A stretch of 56,330 nt of DNA from an uncultured Candidatus Melainabacteria bacterium (GCA_934692625.1 CAKUUC010000015.1:1-56330); one strand, 5' to 3'. Shown: positions 16,529 to 26,081, counted from the first letter of the stretch. The notes: a model not told the origin generated them from the letters alone. Translations and numbers: made by a program.

Positions 16529-17348
16529 TTACCTTTTCCTCTTTTATTTTATTATTACTACAATTAATTCTTTTAATACTGATTGCATTACCGGTAACGA
16601 TATCAATCTCAACTTCAACGGCATTAACCTGAGTGATTTCTCCGGCTGCTACTTCATAGCGTTCCGGAATACTTGTCAAAAACCTATTCAATGAGGTTTG
16701 GTAATCCATTCCAATAACGCCATCAGATGCACCACAAAATCCCGCATCTGAAATATATGCCATTTTACCGTTCATAATACAATCATCAGCAGTTTGAACG
16801 TGAGTATGAGTTCCCCACAAGGCACTTGCTCCTAACTCTGAACAAAATCTGCCGAAACAAATCTTTTCCGCTGTTGCTTCTGCGTGTAAATCAATTACAA
16901 TAATCGGTGTAACTTCTTTTATTTTGGCAATTTCTTCCCTAACAAGTTCCCAAGGTGAATCAACCAAATTCATAAAAACTCTGCCAAGAACATTTATTAC
17001 ACCAATTTTAAAATTACCCATATCAAAAATTCTGCTACCAACACCACGAGTTCCTTTTGGGTAGTTGATAGGTCTTAGCAAACAATCCGCAGAATCAATA
17101 TAAGTATAAATATCTTTTTTATCCCAAATATGATTACCACAGGTCATACAATTTATGCCGTAAGTTTTAAATTCGTTATAATTTTTCTCAGTCAAACCAA
17201 AGCCATGTGATGCATTTTCAATATTTGCAATTACAAAATCATATTTTTCAGCATTTTCTGCCAAATAATCTCGTACGGCAAATCTCCCAGGTTTACCGAC
17301 AATATCACCGAAAAATATAACTTTTATCACTTTTGCTTCGTCTGCCAT
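16512..17348 (-). CDS. ymdB: YmdB-family metallophosphoesterase
   Basis: 278 residues, the usual size. Dinuclear metal motifs are intact: FFGDIVGKPGR, ANIENASHGFG, CGNHIWD, DLHAEATAEK and WGTHTHVQTADD. In Bacillus subtilis YmdB hydrolyses 2',3'-cyclic nucleotides and is encoded next to RNase Y; the same order (rny then ymdB) is kept here with an 87-nt gap. Cytoplasmic. It overlaps the next gene by 17 nt. Confidence 0.93.
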   Translation of the reverse strand: MADEAKVIKVIFFGDIVGKPGRFAVRDYLAENAEKYDFVIANIENASHGFGLTEKNYNEFKTYGINCMTCGNHIWDKKDIYTYIDSADCLLRPINYPKGTRGVGSRIFDMGNFKIGVINVLGRVFMNLVDSPWELVREEIAKIKEVTPIIVIDLHAEATAEKICFGRFCSELGASALWGTHTHVQTADDCIMNGKMAYISDAGFCGASDGVIGMDYQTSLNRFLTSIPERYEVAAGEITQVNAVEVEIDIVTGNAISIKRINCSNNKIKEEKVSEKEN

Positions 17349-17435
17349 CTTTTAATACCTTTTTATACTAAAAACAAAGAAGTCAAGTTATTTATAAAAT
17401 TTTAACTCGGCTTCTTTATTTCATCAACTTATCTC

Positions 17436-18968
17436 CTATTTTGCGATTTCTGTTGTTCTGAACTCTCTTACTACTGTAACTTTAATTTGTCCAGGGTAAT
17501 CAAGTTCATTTTCAATTCGTTTTGCTACATCTCGAGCCAACTTACCTGAAGCCAAATCATCAAACATTTCAGACTGAACGATAATTCGAACTTCACGTCC
17601 TGCCTGAACGGCAAAAGATTGTTTAATACCTTCATAACTATTTACGATTTCTTCAATCTTTTGTAAACGTTTGATATAAATTTCCAAAGTATCACGTCTT
17701 GCCCCAGGGCGACCTGCTGAAATTGCATCTGCAACTTTGACTAAAACTGCTTCAATAGTATTTGCAACGACATCATCATGGTGCGCTTCTATTGCGTGGA
17801 TAACTTCAGGTCTTTCACCATATCTTGCAGCAAGTTCAACACCAAGTTGGATATGTGTACCTTCTTGAGTTTGGTCAACTGCTTTACCTATATCGTGCAA
17901 CAGACCTGCACGTTTTGTAATTTTTTCATTTGCGCCGAGTTCAGCAGCAAGCATGCCTGCAATGTGACCTACTTCGAGTGAATGTTTCAAAACATTTTGC
18001 CCGTAACTGGTTCTGTAATACAAACGACCTAATGTTTTAATTAGTTCTTTGTTAAGTCCCATTACCCCCATTTCTAATGCGGCATTTTCACCTTCTTGCC
18101 AAATCTTTTTGTCAATTTCTTCTCTGGCTTTTTCAACCATTTCTTCAATTCTTACAGGGTGAATACGACCATCAACAATAAGTTTTTCCAACGCTAATTT
18201 TGCAATTTCACGTCTTACCGGATCAAAACTTGATAATACAACCGCTTCCGGAGTATCATCAATAATCAAATCTACACCGGTCAATGTTTCTAATGCTCTG
18301 ATATTACGACCTTCACGTCCGATAATACGACCTTTCATTTCATCACTCGGTAGAGCAACAACTGAAACTGTTGTTTCAACAACTTGTTCAATCATACAAC
18401 GTTGCATTGCGGTAGATAAAATTTCTTTTGATTTTTCAAGGGAAATTTCTTTGATTTTTGCTTCGTTTTCACGAACAAGCATCATTTGTTCTTGTGCTAA
18501 ATCATTGCGTAATTTTTCCAAAAGAGTTTTCTTAGCATCTTCTATAGACATGCCGGAAATTCTTTCCAATTCTTCTGTTTGTTTTTGAACAAGTTCTGCC
18601 AAATAATCTTCTTTATTGAGCAATTCGTCCATTTTATTTTGCGCTTGAATTTCTTTTTCAGTATATTCCTGAATTTTATCTTCAAGCATATCTTCACGTT
18701 TTGCTAATTTTTGTTCTTGTCTTGCTAATTCTTGGCGTCTTTCACGTTCCTCTTCGTTAAGTTTTTCTCTGTCGTCTTGAAGTTCTTCGACTGCTTTAAT
18801 CTTTGCTTCTTTGTATAAAAGCTTCTCTTTTTCTTCCAGCGCTTTTCTATCTTTATTTACAGATTCAAAAGCACTTTTAACTTTACTTTTTTGAACAATC
18901 AGCATAGCGGCTAATACCATTACCGTAAGAGCCATTAATGCCAATAATACTGCCAAATTTGTTGACAT
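17436..18968 (-). CDS. rny: Ribonuclease Y
   Basis: 510 residues with the standard RNase Y layout: N-terminal membrane anchor (LAVLLALMALTVMVLAAMLI, about 5-24), a long charged coiled coil to about 200, a KH domain with GREGRN (217-222), and an HD domain with LLHDIGK (H358-D359). It is the membrane-bound endoribonuclease that starts mRNA decay. It is first in the presumed RNA/nucleotide operon; the 215-bp gap upstream holds AT-rich sequence suited to a promoter but no clear motif. Confidence 0.97.
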   Translation of the reverse strand: MSTNLAVLLALMALTVMVLAAMLIVQKSKVKSAFESVNKDRKALEEKEKLLYKEAKIKAVEELQDDREKLNEEERERRQELARQEQKLAKREDMLEDKIQEYTEKEIQAQNKMDELLNKEDYLAELVQKQTEELERISGMSIEDAKKTLLEKLRNDLAQEQMMLVRENEAKIKEISLEKSKEILSTAMQRCMIEQVVETTVSVVALPSDEMKGRIIGREGRNIRALETLTGVDLIIDDTPEAVVLSSFDPVRREIAKLALEKLIVDGRIHPVRIEEMVEKAREEIDKKIWQEGENAALEMGVMGLNKELIKTLGRLYYRTSYGQNVLKHSLEVGHIAGMLAAELGANEKITKRAGLLHDIGKAVDQTQEGTHIQLGVELAARYGERPEVIHAIEAHHDDVVANTIEAVLVKVADAISAGRPGARRDTLEIYIKRLQKIEEIVNSYEGIKQSFAVQAGREVRIIVQSEMFDDLASGKLARDVAKRIENELDYPGQIKVTVVREFRTTEIAK

Positions 18969-19183
18969 AAAGTATTACCTTATCCTTTTCTATTTTTTAA
19001 TACACGCAATGCCCGATACATATAACCTATCGAGTTAGTTTTATTCAGTTTTTCAAATAAAATTCATTGCATATATGTTCAAAAATATTTCCTACTACAT
19101 CTAAGTGCATGATACCATGTAAATCGCATTTTGTATAGTAGGAAAAGGTCATCTTGTTGTTGTATTTTTACAGAAAAATCTAA

Positions 19184-20488
19184 TTATTTTCTAAGCCCTG
19201 GATCCGTGTATGAACCTGTCACGAGTTTGTTAAATCCGTATTGTAATTTTGGCAAAACTCCGGCAAGTAAGAAACTTGAAATTCCTACATTTGCTAAAAT
19301 ATTAAAACACTTTGCAAACTTAGCGTTTTTCGCAAAATTTTCAATATTTTTAGATTTTTGTGCAGATTTTACAAAGTTTTCAAATTCAGTTCTAAATTTT
19401 GCCAAATCGTCAATATCAACAAATTTTCTCGGGTCACGATATCCTGATTCCAAGTAAGTAACTTTTTTCATTTGTTGTGCAAATTTAGAAAATAACGCTT
19501 CCGGTTTATTGTCGATAAAATCAAGCAAATCTTTAGCGCTCGTTGAGTTTGGCAATTCAACTTTATTTTCTTTTATTTCAGAAATGAAATCTTTATTATT
19601 CAAAATCAACGGATCAAGGTTTACATTTATTCCAAAAGTTTTATTTGCAAATTTATCCAACGCTTTTGCGATATAAACAGGAGTAACAAAATTCAAAATC
19701 ATTGAACCAATCATTCTGAAAGCATTTACATAGGCTTCGTCTTTATTTCTTGAAGTTGAAACTCTACCTACAGTCAAACCACCGTCTGAAATAGCCATTT
19801 TGTCAACAGTTCTCAAATTTGCAATAGTCGATACAAAATTATTTCCGGTAAATGCAACCTCTTTTTTAGGCATTGATTTTCTAAAGGAATCAATTTGAGC
19901 AGAAGTAAAATCAATATTTTTTGTATTCTTTTGAAAATTTTGTTGATTTTCAGCTTTATTTTTTCTTAGTTTTTTAGTGAGTGCAAAATTAAGCGGTGGT
20001 AAAACAAAACCCATTATAATAGTTGGAATAATCGTTGCTGCTAGGAACTTTTGAGATAATAATTTTTCATAACCTGATTTATTATTTTTTATTTTAACCA
20101 AATCCGCAACTGCATCTTGAACATCTTTTGATTTGATATTTTTGAATTTATTTATATTGTATTCGATACCTTGAACAAGTTTATCTGCAGGGTTTTTGTC
20201 CGCTTTAAACAATTTCAAATTAACAAGCGGGCTAAAACCATTTTTAGAAATATATTTGTCTGCTAAAAATTCTACAGTTGGAATTCCGCCGAGCCAAATT
20301 GCAGATGTTGCGTATTCATCAATAAATTTTTCACGAGTTGCATCATTTGCAATTTCAACAGATTCTTTTTTGTTTTCTTTTCTTGCAATAAGAATCTTTG
20401 ACGGTGCTTCTATGCAACAGTCACGAACTATTAGGGGGTAAATACTGTTATTGTTTCCAATTGCGGAAATTATACTTGTTATTGTCAT
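19184..20488 (-). CDS. Large lineage-type protein with membrane segments, unknown function
   Basis: 434 residues. I recognise no known domain. Hydrophobic segments lie near 140-160 (FLAATIIPTIIMGFVLPPLN), about 245-265 (MIGSMILNFVTPVYIAKALD) and near the C-terminus (GISSFLLAGVLPKL). Long charged stretches separate them. An internal VAFTG (211-215) resembles the N-terminal box described in the findings. The overall style (Asn/Lys-rich, several spaced membrane helices) matches the two unknown genes at 41230 and 42295. No good ribosome site is close to the ATG. A membrane-associated role is all that can be inferred. Confidence 0.6.
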   Translation of the reverse strand: MTITSIISAIGNNNSIYPLIVRDCCIEAPSKILIARKENKKESVEIANDATREKFIDEYATSAIWLGGIPTVEFLADKYISKNGFSPLVNLKLFKADKNPADKLVQGIEYNINKFKNIKSKDVQDAVADLVKIKNNKSGYEKLLSQKFLAATIIPTIIMGFVLPPLNFALTKKLRKNKAENQQNFQKNTKNIDFTSAQIDSFRKSMPKKEVAFTGNNFVSTIANLRTVDKMAISDGGLTVGRVSTSRNKDEAYVNAFRMIGSMILNFVTPVYIAKALDKFANKTFGINVNLDPLILNNKDFISEIKENKVELPNSTSAKDLLDFIDNKPEALFSKFAQQMKKVTYLESGYRDPRKFVDIDDLAKFRTEFENFVKSAQKSKNIENFAKNAKFAKCFNILANVGISSFLLAGVLPKLQYGFNKLVTGSYTDPGLRK

Positions 20489-20519
20489 TTAATTTGTTTC
20501 AACCTCAATTCTTTACTAA

Positions 20520-20560
20520 AAAACAACTTCTCGCTCGTTTTATCCTGAAGAAGTTGTTTT
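20520..20560 (-). terminator. Intrinsic terminator after the 136-residue gene
   Basis: AAAACAACTTCT (20520-20531) and AGAAGTTGTTTT (20549-20560) form a perfect 12-bp stem with a 17-nt loop. On the minus strand the stem ends in TTGTTTTTT, as expected for termination of transcription coming from 21127 or from the small remnant at 20663. Confidence 0.7.
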
Positions 20561-20663
20561 AAGAATTGAATTTATAAAATTTACAAGCGCATCACCAATT
20601 CTACAACCCCTTCAGGCTGATATGAACATGATGTTGATGATATTTTTGTAAAAAGTTTTTCAT
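20540..20663 (-). pseudogene. Possible decayed small-protein gene
   Basis: AAGG lies 6 nt before an ATG at 20663. The frame begins MKNFLQK and stops after 20 codons. Neighbouring frames carry protein-like sequence in order: TKISSTSCSYQPEGVVEL, then GDALVNFINSILKTTSSG ending in TAA at 20540-20542. Two frameshifts of the same sense would join them into one peptide of about 45 residues. I cannot name a family. It may also be chance, or the intact 20-residue frame may be a real peptide. Confidence 0.25.
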
Positions 20664-20716
20664 AATTTTCCTTTTTTTGATAAGTAATTATAAAAATAAA
20701 CCGAAGAAAAAGTCAA

Positions 20717-21127
20717 CTAGGCTTCTTCATCAATATTTGCAGGATTATTTACTTGCTCTTGTGCTAAAGCATCAGCCTTTGCCGCACGTTTTGCATTAGT
20801 TCTTTTGTCTAGCCATTGACCAAACAAAAGACCGCCGACAACATCAATAGCTACCGCTGCCGCACCAACCGCCATAGCAGCTTTAGTTGAGAACTTTTTA
20901 CCGAGCATTTGCTCTAACGAATTTTGAATAATTTTAACAGATGAAAATTCTTTCAAAAAACCTCTTACTGCCGGGTCTTTAATAGTGCGTTTTGCAACAA
21001 CTGGAAGTGCCAATTCTGCAGCCGTAGCGGCTAAAAGTCCTACTGTTGCTCTGTTTGTTGCTTTGTATTGATTGCCATTTTCTGTTGTTGCAGTGTAACC
21101 GAACGGATTTAATCTTTGTACATTCAT
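20717..21127 (-). CDS. Small alanine-rich protein with hydrophobic helices, unknown
   Basis: 136 residues. Two hydrophobic helices, ATVGLLAATAAELALPVVA (about 27-45) and AAMAVGAAAVAIDVVGGLLF (about 83-102), are separated by a charged linker; the tail is Ala/Lys/Glu-rich. The N-terminus reads RLNPFGYTA, loosely like the F-x-A box of other proteins here. No signal peptide. No family recognised. It is followed by an intrinsic terminator. Confidence 0.55.
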   Translation of the reverse strand: MNVQRLNPFGYTATTENGNQYKATNRATVGLLAATAAELALPVVAKRTIKDPAVRGFLKEFSSVKIIQNSLEQMLGKKFSTKAAMAVGAAAVAIDVVGGLLFGQWLDKRTNAKRAAKADALAQEQVNNPANIDEEA

Positions 21128-21181
21128 TTAATAATTCTCCTATGTTTATGTTTATTCTAAATTCAAACATATTTTATTTTG

Positions 21182-21469
21182 CTATTTGGTAAAAGTTTCC
21201 GTTACAAATTTTAACTTTTCCTCATCTGTTATCTCAAACAAAATAGTTTTCTCTTTTGAGGTTTCGCCTTTTAGAATTTTTATAGAACTTTTCGGAATTT
21301 TGAATTTTTTAGACAAAAATTCAATCAACGCTTTGTTCGCTTTGCCTTCTATAGGTTGAGCGGTAATTTTAATCTTCGCAAAATCTTCTTCCAAAATAAT
21401 TTCGTTTGACTTTGAATTCGGAGAAATTTTTATATGTAACACCAGACCATCTTTTGTTTGTTTAATCAT
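21182..21469 (-). CDS. DUF167/YggU family protein
   Basis: 95 residues. The pattern LHIKISPNSKSNEI, IKITAQPIEGKANKALIEFL and SIKILKGETSKEKTI is the full DUF167 (UPF0235) domain. The family is widespread and small; its biochemical role is not settled. It lies 54 nt upstream of the 136-residue gene on the same strand, and divergent from the rel gene, with 98 nt between the two starts. Confidence 0.9.
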   Translation of the reverse strand: MIKQTKDGLVLHIKISPNSKSNEIILEEDFAKIKITAQPIEGKANKALIEFLSKKFKIPKSSIKILKGETSKEKTILFEITDEEKLKFVTETFTK

Positions 21470-21567
21470 AAAACAATTTTAGCATAAACAAGTTTTCTAA
21501 TCCTTTTAGATGAAATTTTTCGAGTTTTGTTGAAAATCACTGATATAATTTATATCATAAGTCTATT

Positions 21568-23787
21568 ATGTCAGATGTTGAAATTTTTAAAGAAGTAAAA
21601 GAGCTAATGATTGCTCAAAAGCATTCTCCGGAAGAGATTGCACAAGTTGAGAAGGCTTATAAATTTGCAAAAAAACTCCACGATGGTCAATTCCGAGTAT
21701 CGGGTGAACCTTATATTATTCACCCGTGCGAAGTTGCAAAAATTCTTGCAAACCTAAAAGTTGACACGCACACACTTGTTGCTGCGTATTTGCACGATAT
21801 ATTGGAAGACACAGACACTAAACCGGAAACTATCGAAAACCTCTTTGGTAACGATGTTTTAACCATAGTTCAAGGGGTTACGAAACTTGGGAAGCTCCAG
21901 TTCAAGTCAAAAGAAGAGCGTCAAGCAGAAAACTTCCGTCGTCTTTTTATCGCAATGGCAAACGATATTCGTGTAATATTTTTAAAACTTGCAGACAGAT
22001 TGCATAATATGCGAACTCTTAATTTTATGGAACCTGCAAAACAGAAAAAAATTGCACAAGAAACAATTGATATTTTTGCACCACTTGCAAACAGATTAGG
22101 TATCTACAAAATCAAAGCCGAGCTCGAAGATTTATCGCTAAAATATCTTGAACCTGACAAATACTATGAAATTGTACAACTTGTCGCACAAACTAAAGCA
22201 GCAAGAGAAGAAACCGTAAACCTTTTGATAGATAAGATTTCTCAAGACGTTAAAAAAAGCGGAATCGAAGCGCAAATCACAGGACGTGCAAAACACTATT
22301 ACAGTATTTATGCAAAAATGAAACGTCAAAATATCACATTTGATGACCTTTATGACATCACAGCCGTTCGTGTAATCGTAAATACTGTTAGAGAATGTTA
22401 TGAGGTTTTGGGTTTAATTCACTCACAATTTAAACCAATTCCTGGAAGATTTAAAGATTACATCGCAATGCCAAAAGGCAACATGTATCAGTCTTTGCAC
22501 ACATCTGTAATCGGACCACGTTCAAAACCTTTGGAAGTTCAAATCAGAACTTGGGAAATGCACCAAGTTGCTGAATACGGTATCGCAGCCCACTGGAGAT
22601 ACAAGGAAAAAGGTTCTCAAAAGGCAGACAATGCTTCAGATATGAAATTTTCGTGGATGCATAAACTCGTTGAATACGAAAAAGAAATGAAAAACGCCGA
22701 AGATTATGTAAAAAGCGTTAAATTAGATTTGTTTTCTGACCAAGTTTTTGCGTTCACACCAAACGGTGACGTTTTAGACTTGCCTAAAAATGCTACACCT
22801 GTTGACTTTTCATACAGAATCCACTCTGATGTCGGTCATAAAACCGTTGGAGCGTTGGTTAACGGAAGAATTGTACCGCTAAACACAAAACTTAATAACG
22901 GTGATATTGTAGAAATTTTAACTTCAAAAACACCGTCACCTCGACTCGATTGGTTGACATTTGTAGTTACCAAACAAGCTTCACAAAAAATTCGTCAATG
23001 GTTCAAGAAAAACAACCGTGAAGAACACGTCAAACTCGGCAAAACGAACCTTGAACACGAATTGACCAAAGCAGTTTTTGACGAATATGCAAAACAAGGC
23101 GAATTTGAAAAAATTGCCAAAACGATGAATTACCAATCTGCAGAAGACCTATTTGCAGCACTTGGCTATGGCGAAACAACAATAAACAAAGTCACTAACA
23201 AACTTAAAAAGCCTAAAGAAAAAAGTATTGAAGAAAACTTTAAAAATTCAAGAAGAAAGAATTCCGAAAAAGATATTATCGGACTTGAAGGTTTGATGTA
23301 TTCATTTGCAAGATGTTGTTCTCCAATACCGGGGGAACCGATTGTTGGTGTTGTAACACGTTCTAAAGGGGTTTCTGTCCACAGAGCAGATTGCAAAACT
23401 CTAGAAACCATTCCAACCGAACGTCTAATGCAAATTCAATGGGCTGGAGTTAACACAAACAAAACTTATAACACTACAATAAGAATTGAAACCGCTGAAA
23501 AATTAGGATTATTGAAAGACGTAATTTCTGCGGTATCCGACAACAATACAAATATTGTTAGTGCAAATATAAAAACCAAAAACCACGTTGGTATTATCGA
23601 AATCGGTCTGGAACTTGATAACATTGATACCTTGAAAAAAGTAATCGCTTGTATTCAATCATTGCCTGATGTTTACAGTGTAAAAAGAATACAGACTTCT
23701 TCTAGTATGGTCAAGAAAAGTTCACCAACAAAGAATTCAAAATCTTACAAACACAAAAAAACTACAAAGAAAAAAGATGAATCATAG
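21568..23787 (+). CDS. rel: RelA/SpoT homologue, (p)ppGpp synthetase/hydrolase
   Basis: 739 residues. The hydrolase HD domain is complete (YIIHP with H52, HDILEDT with H76-D77, LADRLHNMRTL), so breakdown of ppGpp is expected. The synthetase domain has RAKHYYSIYAKM, FDDLYDITAVRVI, RFKDYIA (RxKD type, 294-297, as in bifunctional enzymes) and YQSLHTSV. A TGS domain (about 391-452, VFAFTPNGDVLDLPKNATPV) and a C-terminal ACT domain (about 645-715) follow. The tail is Lys/Ser-rich. It is a cytoplasmic, ribosome-associated stringent-response enzyme. No clear ribosome site precedes the ATG. The NfeD-like gene follows after 12 nt. Confidence 0.97.
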   Translation: MSDVEIFKEVKELMIAQKHSPEEIAQVEKAYKFAKKLHDGQFRVSGEPYIIHPCEVAKILANLKVDTHTLVAAYLHDILEDTDTKPETIENLFGNDVLTIVQGVTKLGKLQFKSKEERQAENFRRLFIAMANDIRVIFLKLADRLHNMRTLNFMEPAKQKKIAQETIDIFAPLANRLGIYKIKAELEDLSLKYLEPDKYYEIVQLVAQTKAAREETVNLLIDKISQDVKKSGIEAQITGRAKHYYSIYAKMKRQNITFDDLYDITAVRVIVNTVRECYEVLGLIHSQFKPIPGRFKDYIAMPKGNMYQSLHTSVIGPRSKPLEVQIRTWEMHQVAEYGIAAHWRYKEKGSQKADNASDMKFSWMHKLVEYEKEMKNAEDYVKSVKLDLFSDQVFAFTPNGDVLDLPKNATPVDFSYRIHSDVGHKTVGALVNGRIVPLNTKLNNGDIVEILTSKTPSPRLDWLTFVVTKQASQKIRQWFKKNNREEHVKLGKTNLEHELTKAVFDEYAKQGEFEKIAKTMNYQSAEDLFAALGYGETTINKVTNKLKKPKEKSIEENFKNSRRKNSEKDIIGLEGLMYSFARCCSPIPGEPIVGVVTRSKGVSVHRADCKTLETIPTERLMQIQWAGVNTNKTYNTTIRIETAEKLGLLKDVISAVSDNNTNIVSANIKTKNHVGIIEIGLELDNIDTLKKVIACIQSLPDVYSVKRIQTSSSMVKKSSPTKNSKSYKHKKTTKKKDES

Positions 23788-23799
23788 GAGAATAAAATT

Positions 23800-24360
23800 A
23801 TGTCAATTTCACTAACTAACGACACAGTAATTGCTGCATACTACTACTTAGCAATATTTTCAACTCTAGTTTTCGCAATAAAATTAGTAATGTTTACAAT
23901 TACCGGCGGAGATAGTGAAGTTATTGCAGATTTCAACTCAGAAATTGACACCGATTGTTCATTCAATTTCGTTTCAATTCAATCAGTTTTAGCATTTTTT
24001 ATGGCTTTTGGTTGGATGGGTTATGCAGGATTAAAACAGTTTGGGTTTTCTCATATTGTGAACGTTTTAGTCGCTATCCTTGTCGGTCTTGCATTTATGG
24101 CAGGAACAGCATTTTTAATGTTCAGCGTAAGAAAATTAGAAAAGAACATAAAAAAAGATTACACAACTGCATTAAATAAAATCGGGAAAGCTTACACTCA
24201 TTTTGCACCAAACGCCGAAGGTCAAATAGAAATAGACATCAATGAACAATTATCGGTAGTTAATGCGATAAATACAACAAATGAAGAAATTAAAGCCTTT
24301 ACCCCGATTAAAGTTGTAAAAGTTGAAAACGACACACTATTTATTGAAAAAGCAGAATAA
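23800..24360 (+). CDS. NfeD/YqiJ-like membrane protein, flotillin partner
   Basis: 186 residues. Three hydrophobic helices lie in the first 110 residues (IAAYYYLAIFSTLVFAIKLV; SVLAFFMAFGWMGYAGL; VNVLVAILVGLAFMAGTAFL). A C-terminal beta-rich domain (about 125-183, KAYTHFAPNAEGQIEIDI to VVKVENDTLFI) has the spacing of an NfeD OB fold. GGAG lies just before the ATG. It is followed after 38 nt by a flotillin gene, the usual NfeD-flotillin pairing (as in E. coli yqiJ-yqiK). Likely role: inner-membrane partner anchoring or organising flotillin domains. Confidence 0.72.
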   Translation: MSISLTNDTVIAAYYYLAIFSTLVFAIKLVMFTITGGDSEVIADFNSEIDTDCSFNFVSIQSVLAFFMAFGWMGYAGLKQFGFSHIVNVLVAILVGLAFMAGTAFLMFSVRKLEKNIKKDYTTALNKIGKAYTHFAPNAEGQIEIDINEQLSVVNAINTTNEEIKAFTPIKVVKVENDTLFIEKAE

Positions 24361-24398
24361 GAATTAAAAATAATCAAACAAAATAAAAAGGAGGAAAA

Positions 24399-25934
24399 AT
24401 GTTTGGATTAATAGTTGCAGCAGCACTGATATTGATTTCTTGCTTTATATTTATAGCAAATCAATACAAAAGATGCCCATCAAACAAAATTATCGTAGTT
24501 TACGGTAAGACCGGCGGAGAAAAAACCGCAAAATGCGTACACGGTGGTGGAACTTTTATCATCCCGTTAATTCAGGATTACGGAGTTCTTTCTCTAGAAC
24601 CTATGACAACTGATATCGACTTGAAAGGTGCCTTGTCAAAAGGTAATATCCGTGTAGCTGTACCGTCAACCTTTACTTTTGGTATTTCTACAGACCCTAA
24701 GATTATGATTAACGCTGCAGAACGTTTGTTAGGTTTGACAAAACCTGATGTAATAACACAAGCAAGCGACATCATTTTAGGTCAATTACGTCTTGCTATT
24801 GCAACTTTGACAATCGAAGAAATTAACCAAGACAGAGAAAAATTCCTCGAACAAATTAACGCAAACGTAAACACAGAACTTAATAAAATCGGTCTTGAAA
24901 TCATCAACGTAAACATCAAAGATATTACAGATGAATCAGGATATATCGACGCTATCGGTAAAAAAGCCGCAGCTGAAGCAATCAACAAAGCAAAAGTTGA
25001 AGTTGCTCAACAAGAAAAACTCGGTGCTGTCGGTGAAGCTTCAGCAAACAAAGAAAAAGAAGTTGAAGTTGCCGAACAACTTGCTCAAACCGCAATCGGT
25101 AAAACTAATGCGGAAAAAGAACAAAGAGTACAAACAGCCAACATCAATTCAACCGCAGTTATTGGTGAAGCGGAAGCAAATAAAGTAAAAGAAGTTGAAG
25201 TTGCCGAACAACTTGCTCAAACTGAAATCGGTAAGACAAGTGCAATGAAAGAACAACGTATTCAAACCGCAAACCTTGAAGCGCAAGCAGTTGAAGGTGA
25301 AAACATTTCAAAAGCAAATATTGCAGAATATAACGCAACTTTGGCAGTTAAACAGGCTGATGCGTTCAGAGAAGGTGAAGTAGCAAAAGCAAACGCTCAA
25401 AGAGATGTATTACTTGCTCAAAAAGAACAAGAAGAAGCAAAATTGAAGAAAGAAGAACTTGCAAGACAAGAAGTTGAAAAACTGAAAGTTCAAGTTCAAG
25501 CAGATGCAGAAGCGGAAAAAGCAAGACGTATCGCACTCGGTGAAGCCGATGCAATCAAGGCAAAATACTTTGCCGAAGCAGAAGGTGTTAAGGCTGTATT
25601 GGAAGCAAAAGCAAAAGGTTATCAAGACCTTGTTAAAATTTCTAACAACAGGCCTGAAATCGCTACAAGTTTCTTGATGATTGAAAAAATCGAAAAAATT
25701 GTTGAAAAACAAGTTGATGCAATTAAAAATATCAAATTTGATAAGATTACTGTTTGGGACGGCGGAACAGGCACTGCTAACGGTTCTACAACCGCTAACT
25801 TTATGAAAGACCTTATCAAATCATTACCTGCAATGCACGATTTGGCGGGTCAAGCAGGTATTGAACTCCCTCAAATTTTAGGTAAAGTTGAAGGTGCAGA
25901 CGAACCAAAACCGGCTCAAGAAGTTAAAGAATAA
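24399..25934 (+). CDS. Flotillin-family SPFH-domain protein
   Basis: 511 residues. N-terminal membrane anchor (LIVAAALILISCFIFIANQY), then the SPFH domain (about 30-190, including INAAERLLGL and LGQLRLAIATLTIEEI). A long Ala/Glu/Lys coiled coil (about 195-400) contains a duplicated segment, KEVEVAEQLAQTAIGKT and KEVEVAEQLAQTEIGKT, typical of flotillins. The C-terminus is Gly/Asn-rich, then acidic. It scaffolds membrane microdomains on the cytoplasmic side. A strong AAGGAGG site precedes the ATG, and a perfect terminator follows. Cotranscription with the NfeD-like gene is likely. Confidence 0.93.
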   Translation: MFGLIVAAALILISCFIFIANQYKRCPSNKIIVVYGKTGGEKTAKCVHGGGTFIIPLIQDYGVLSLEPMTTDIDLKGALSKGNIRVAVPSTFTFGISTDPKIMINAAERLLGLTKPDVITQASDIILGQLRLAIATLTIEEINQDREKFLEQINANVNTELNKIGLEIINVNIKDITDESGYIDAIGKKAAAEAINKAKVEVAQQEKLGAVGEASANKEKEVEVAEQLAQTAIGKTNAEKEQRVQTANINSTAVIGEAEANKVKEVEVAEQLAQTEIGKTSAMKEQRIQTANLEAQAVEGENISKANIAEYNATLAVKQADAFREGEVAKANAQRDVLLAQKEQEEAKLKKEELARQEVEKLKVQVQADAEAEKARRIALGEADAIKAKYFAEAEGVKAVLEAKAKGYQDLVKISNNRPEIATSFLMIEKIEKIVEKQVDAIKNIKFDKITVWDGGTGTANGSTTANFMKDLIKSLPAMHDLAGQAGIELPQILGKVEGADEPKPAQEVKE

Positions 25935-25963
25935 AAAAGGATTTTTGTGTAAAATATAATATA

Positions 25964-25993
25964 AAAACCGTTCGGTAGTTTCCGAACGGTTTT
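25964..25993 (+). terminator. Rho-independent terminator after the flotillin gene
   Basis: AAAACCGTTCGG, loop TAGTTT, CCGAACGGTTTT: a perfect 12-bp stem ending in T residues, 29 nt after the stop codon. Confidence 0.92.
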
Positions 25994-26006
25994 ATATTTT
26001 TGAAAA

Positions 26007-26037
26007 GGTGGAAATCGCTTTACTTTTTCCACCCTAC
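26007..26037 (-). repeat. GTAGG-family hairpin, copy C
   Basis: On the minus strand: GTAGG, then GTGGAAA, an 11-nt loop, TTTCCACC. Stem GGTGGAAA/TTTCCACC is perfect. It shares the flank CACCCTAC (plus strand) with copy D near the right edge. Confidence 0.6.
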
Positions 26038-26047
26038 ATTCTTTATT

Positions 26048-26078
26048 TTGCTTGATTGTTAATCTTTTCAGAATGACG
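26048..26078 (-). repeat. Half copy of the 68-nt dispersed element
   Basis: TTGCTTGATTGTTAATC followed by TTTTCAGAATGACG matches the right half of the element at 35338-35404 with one mismatch. The other half is missing. It abuts the 3' end of gcvPA. Confidence 0.75.
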
Positions 26079-26081
26079 ATT

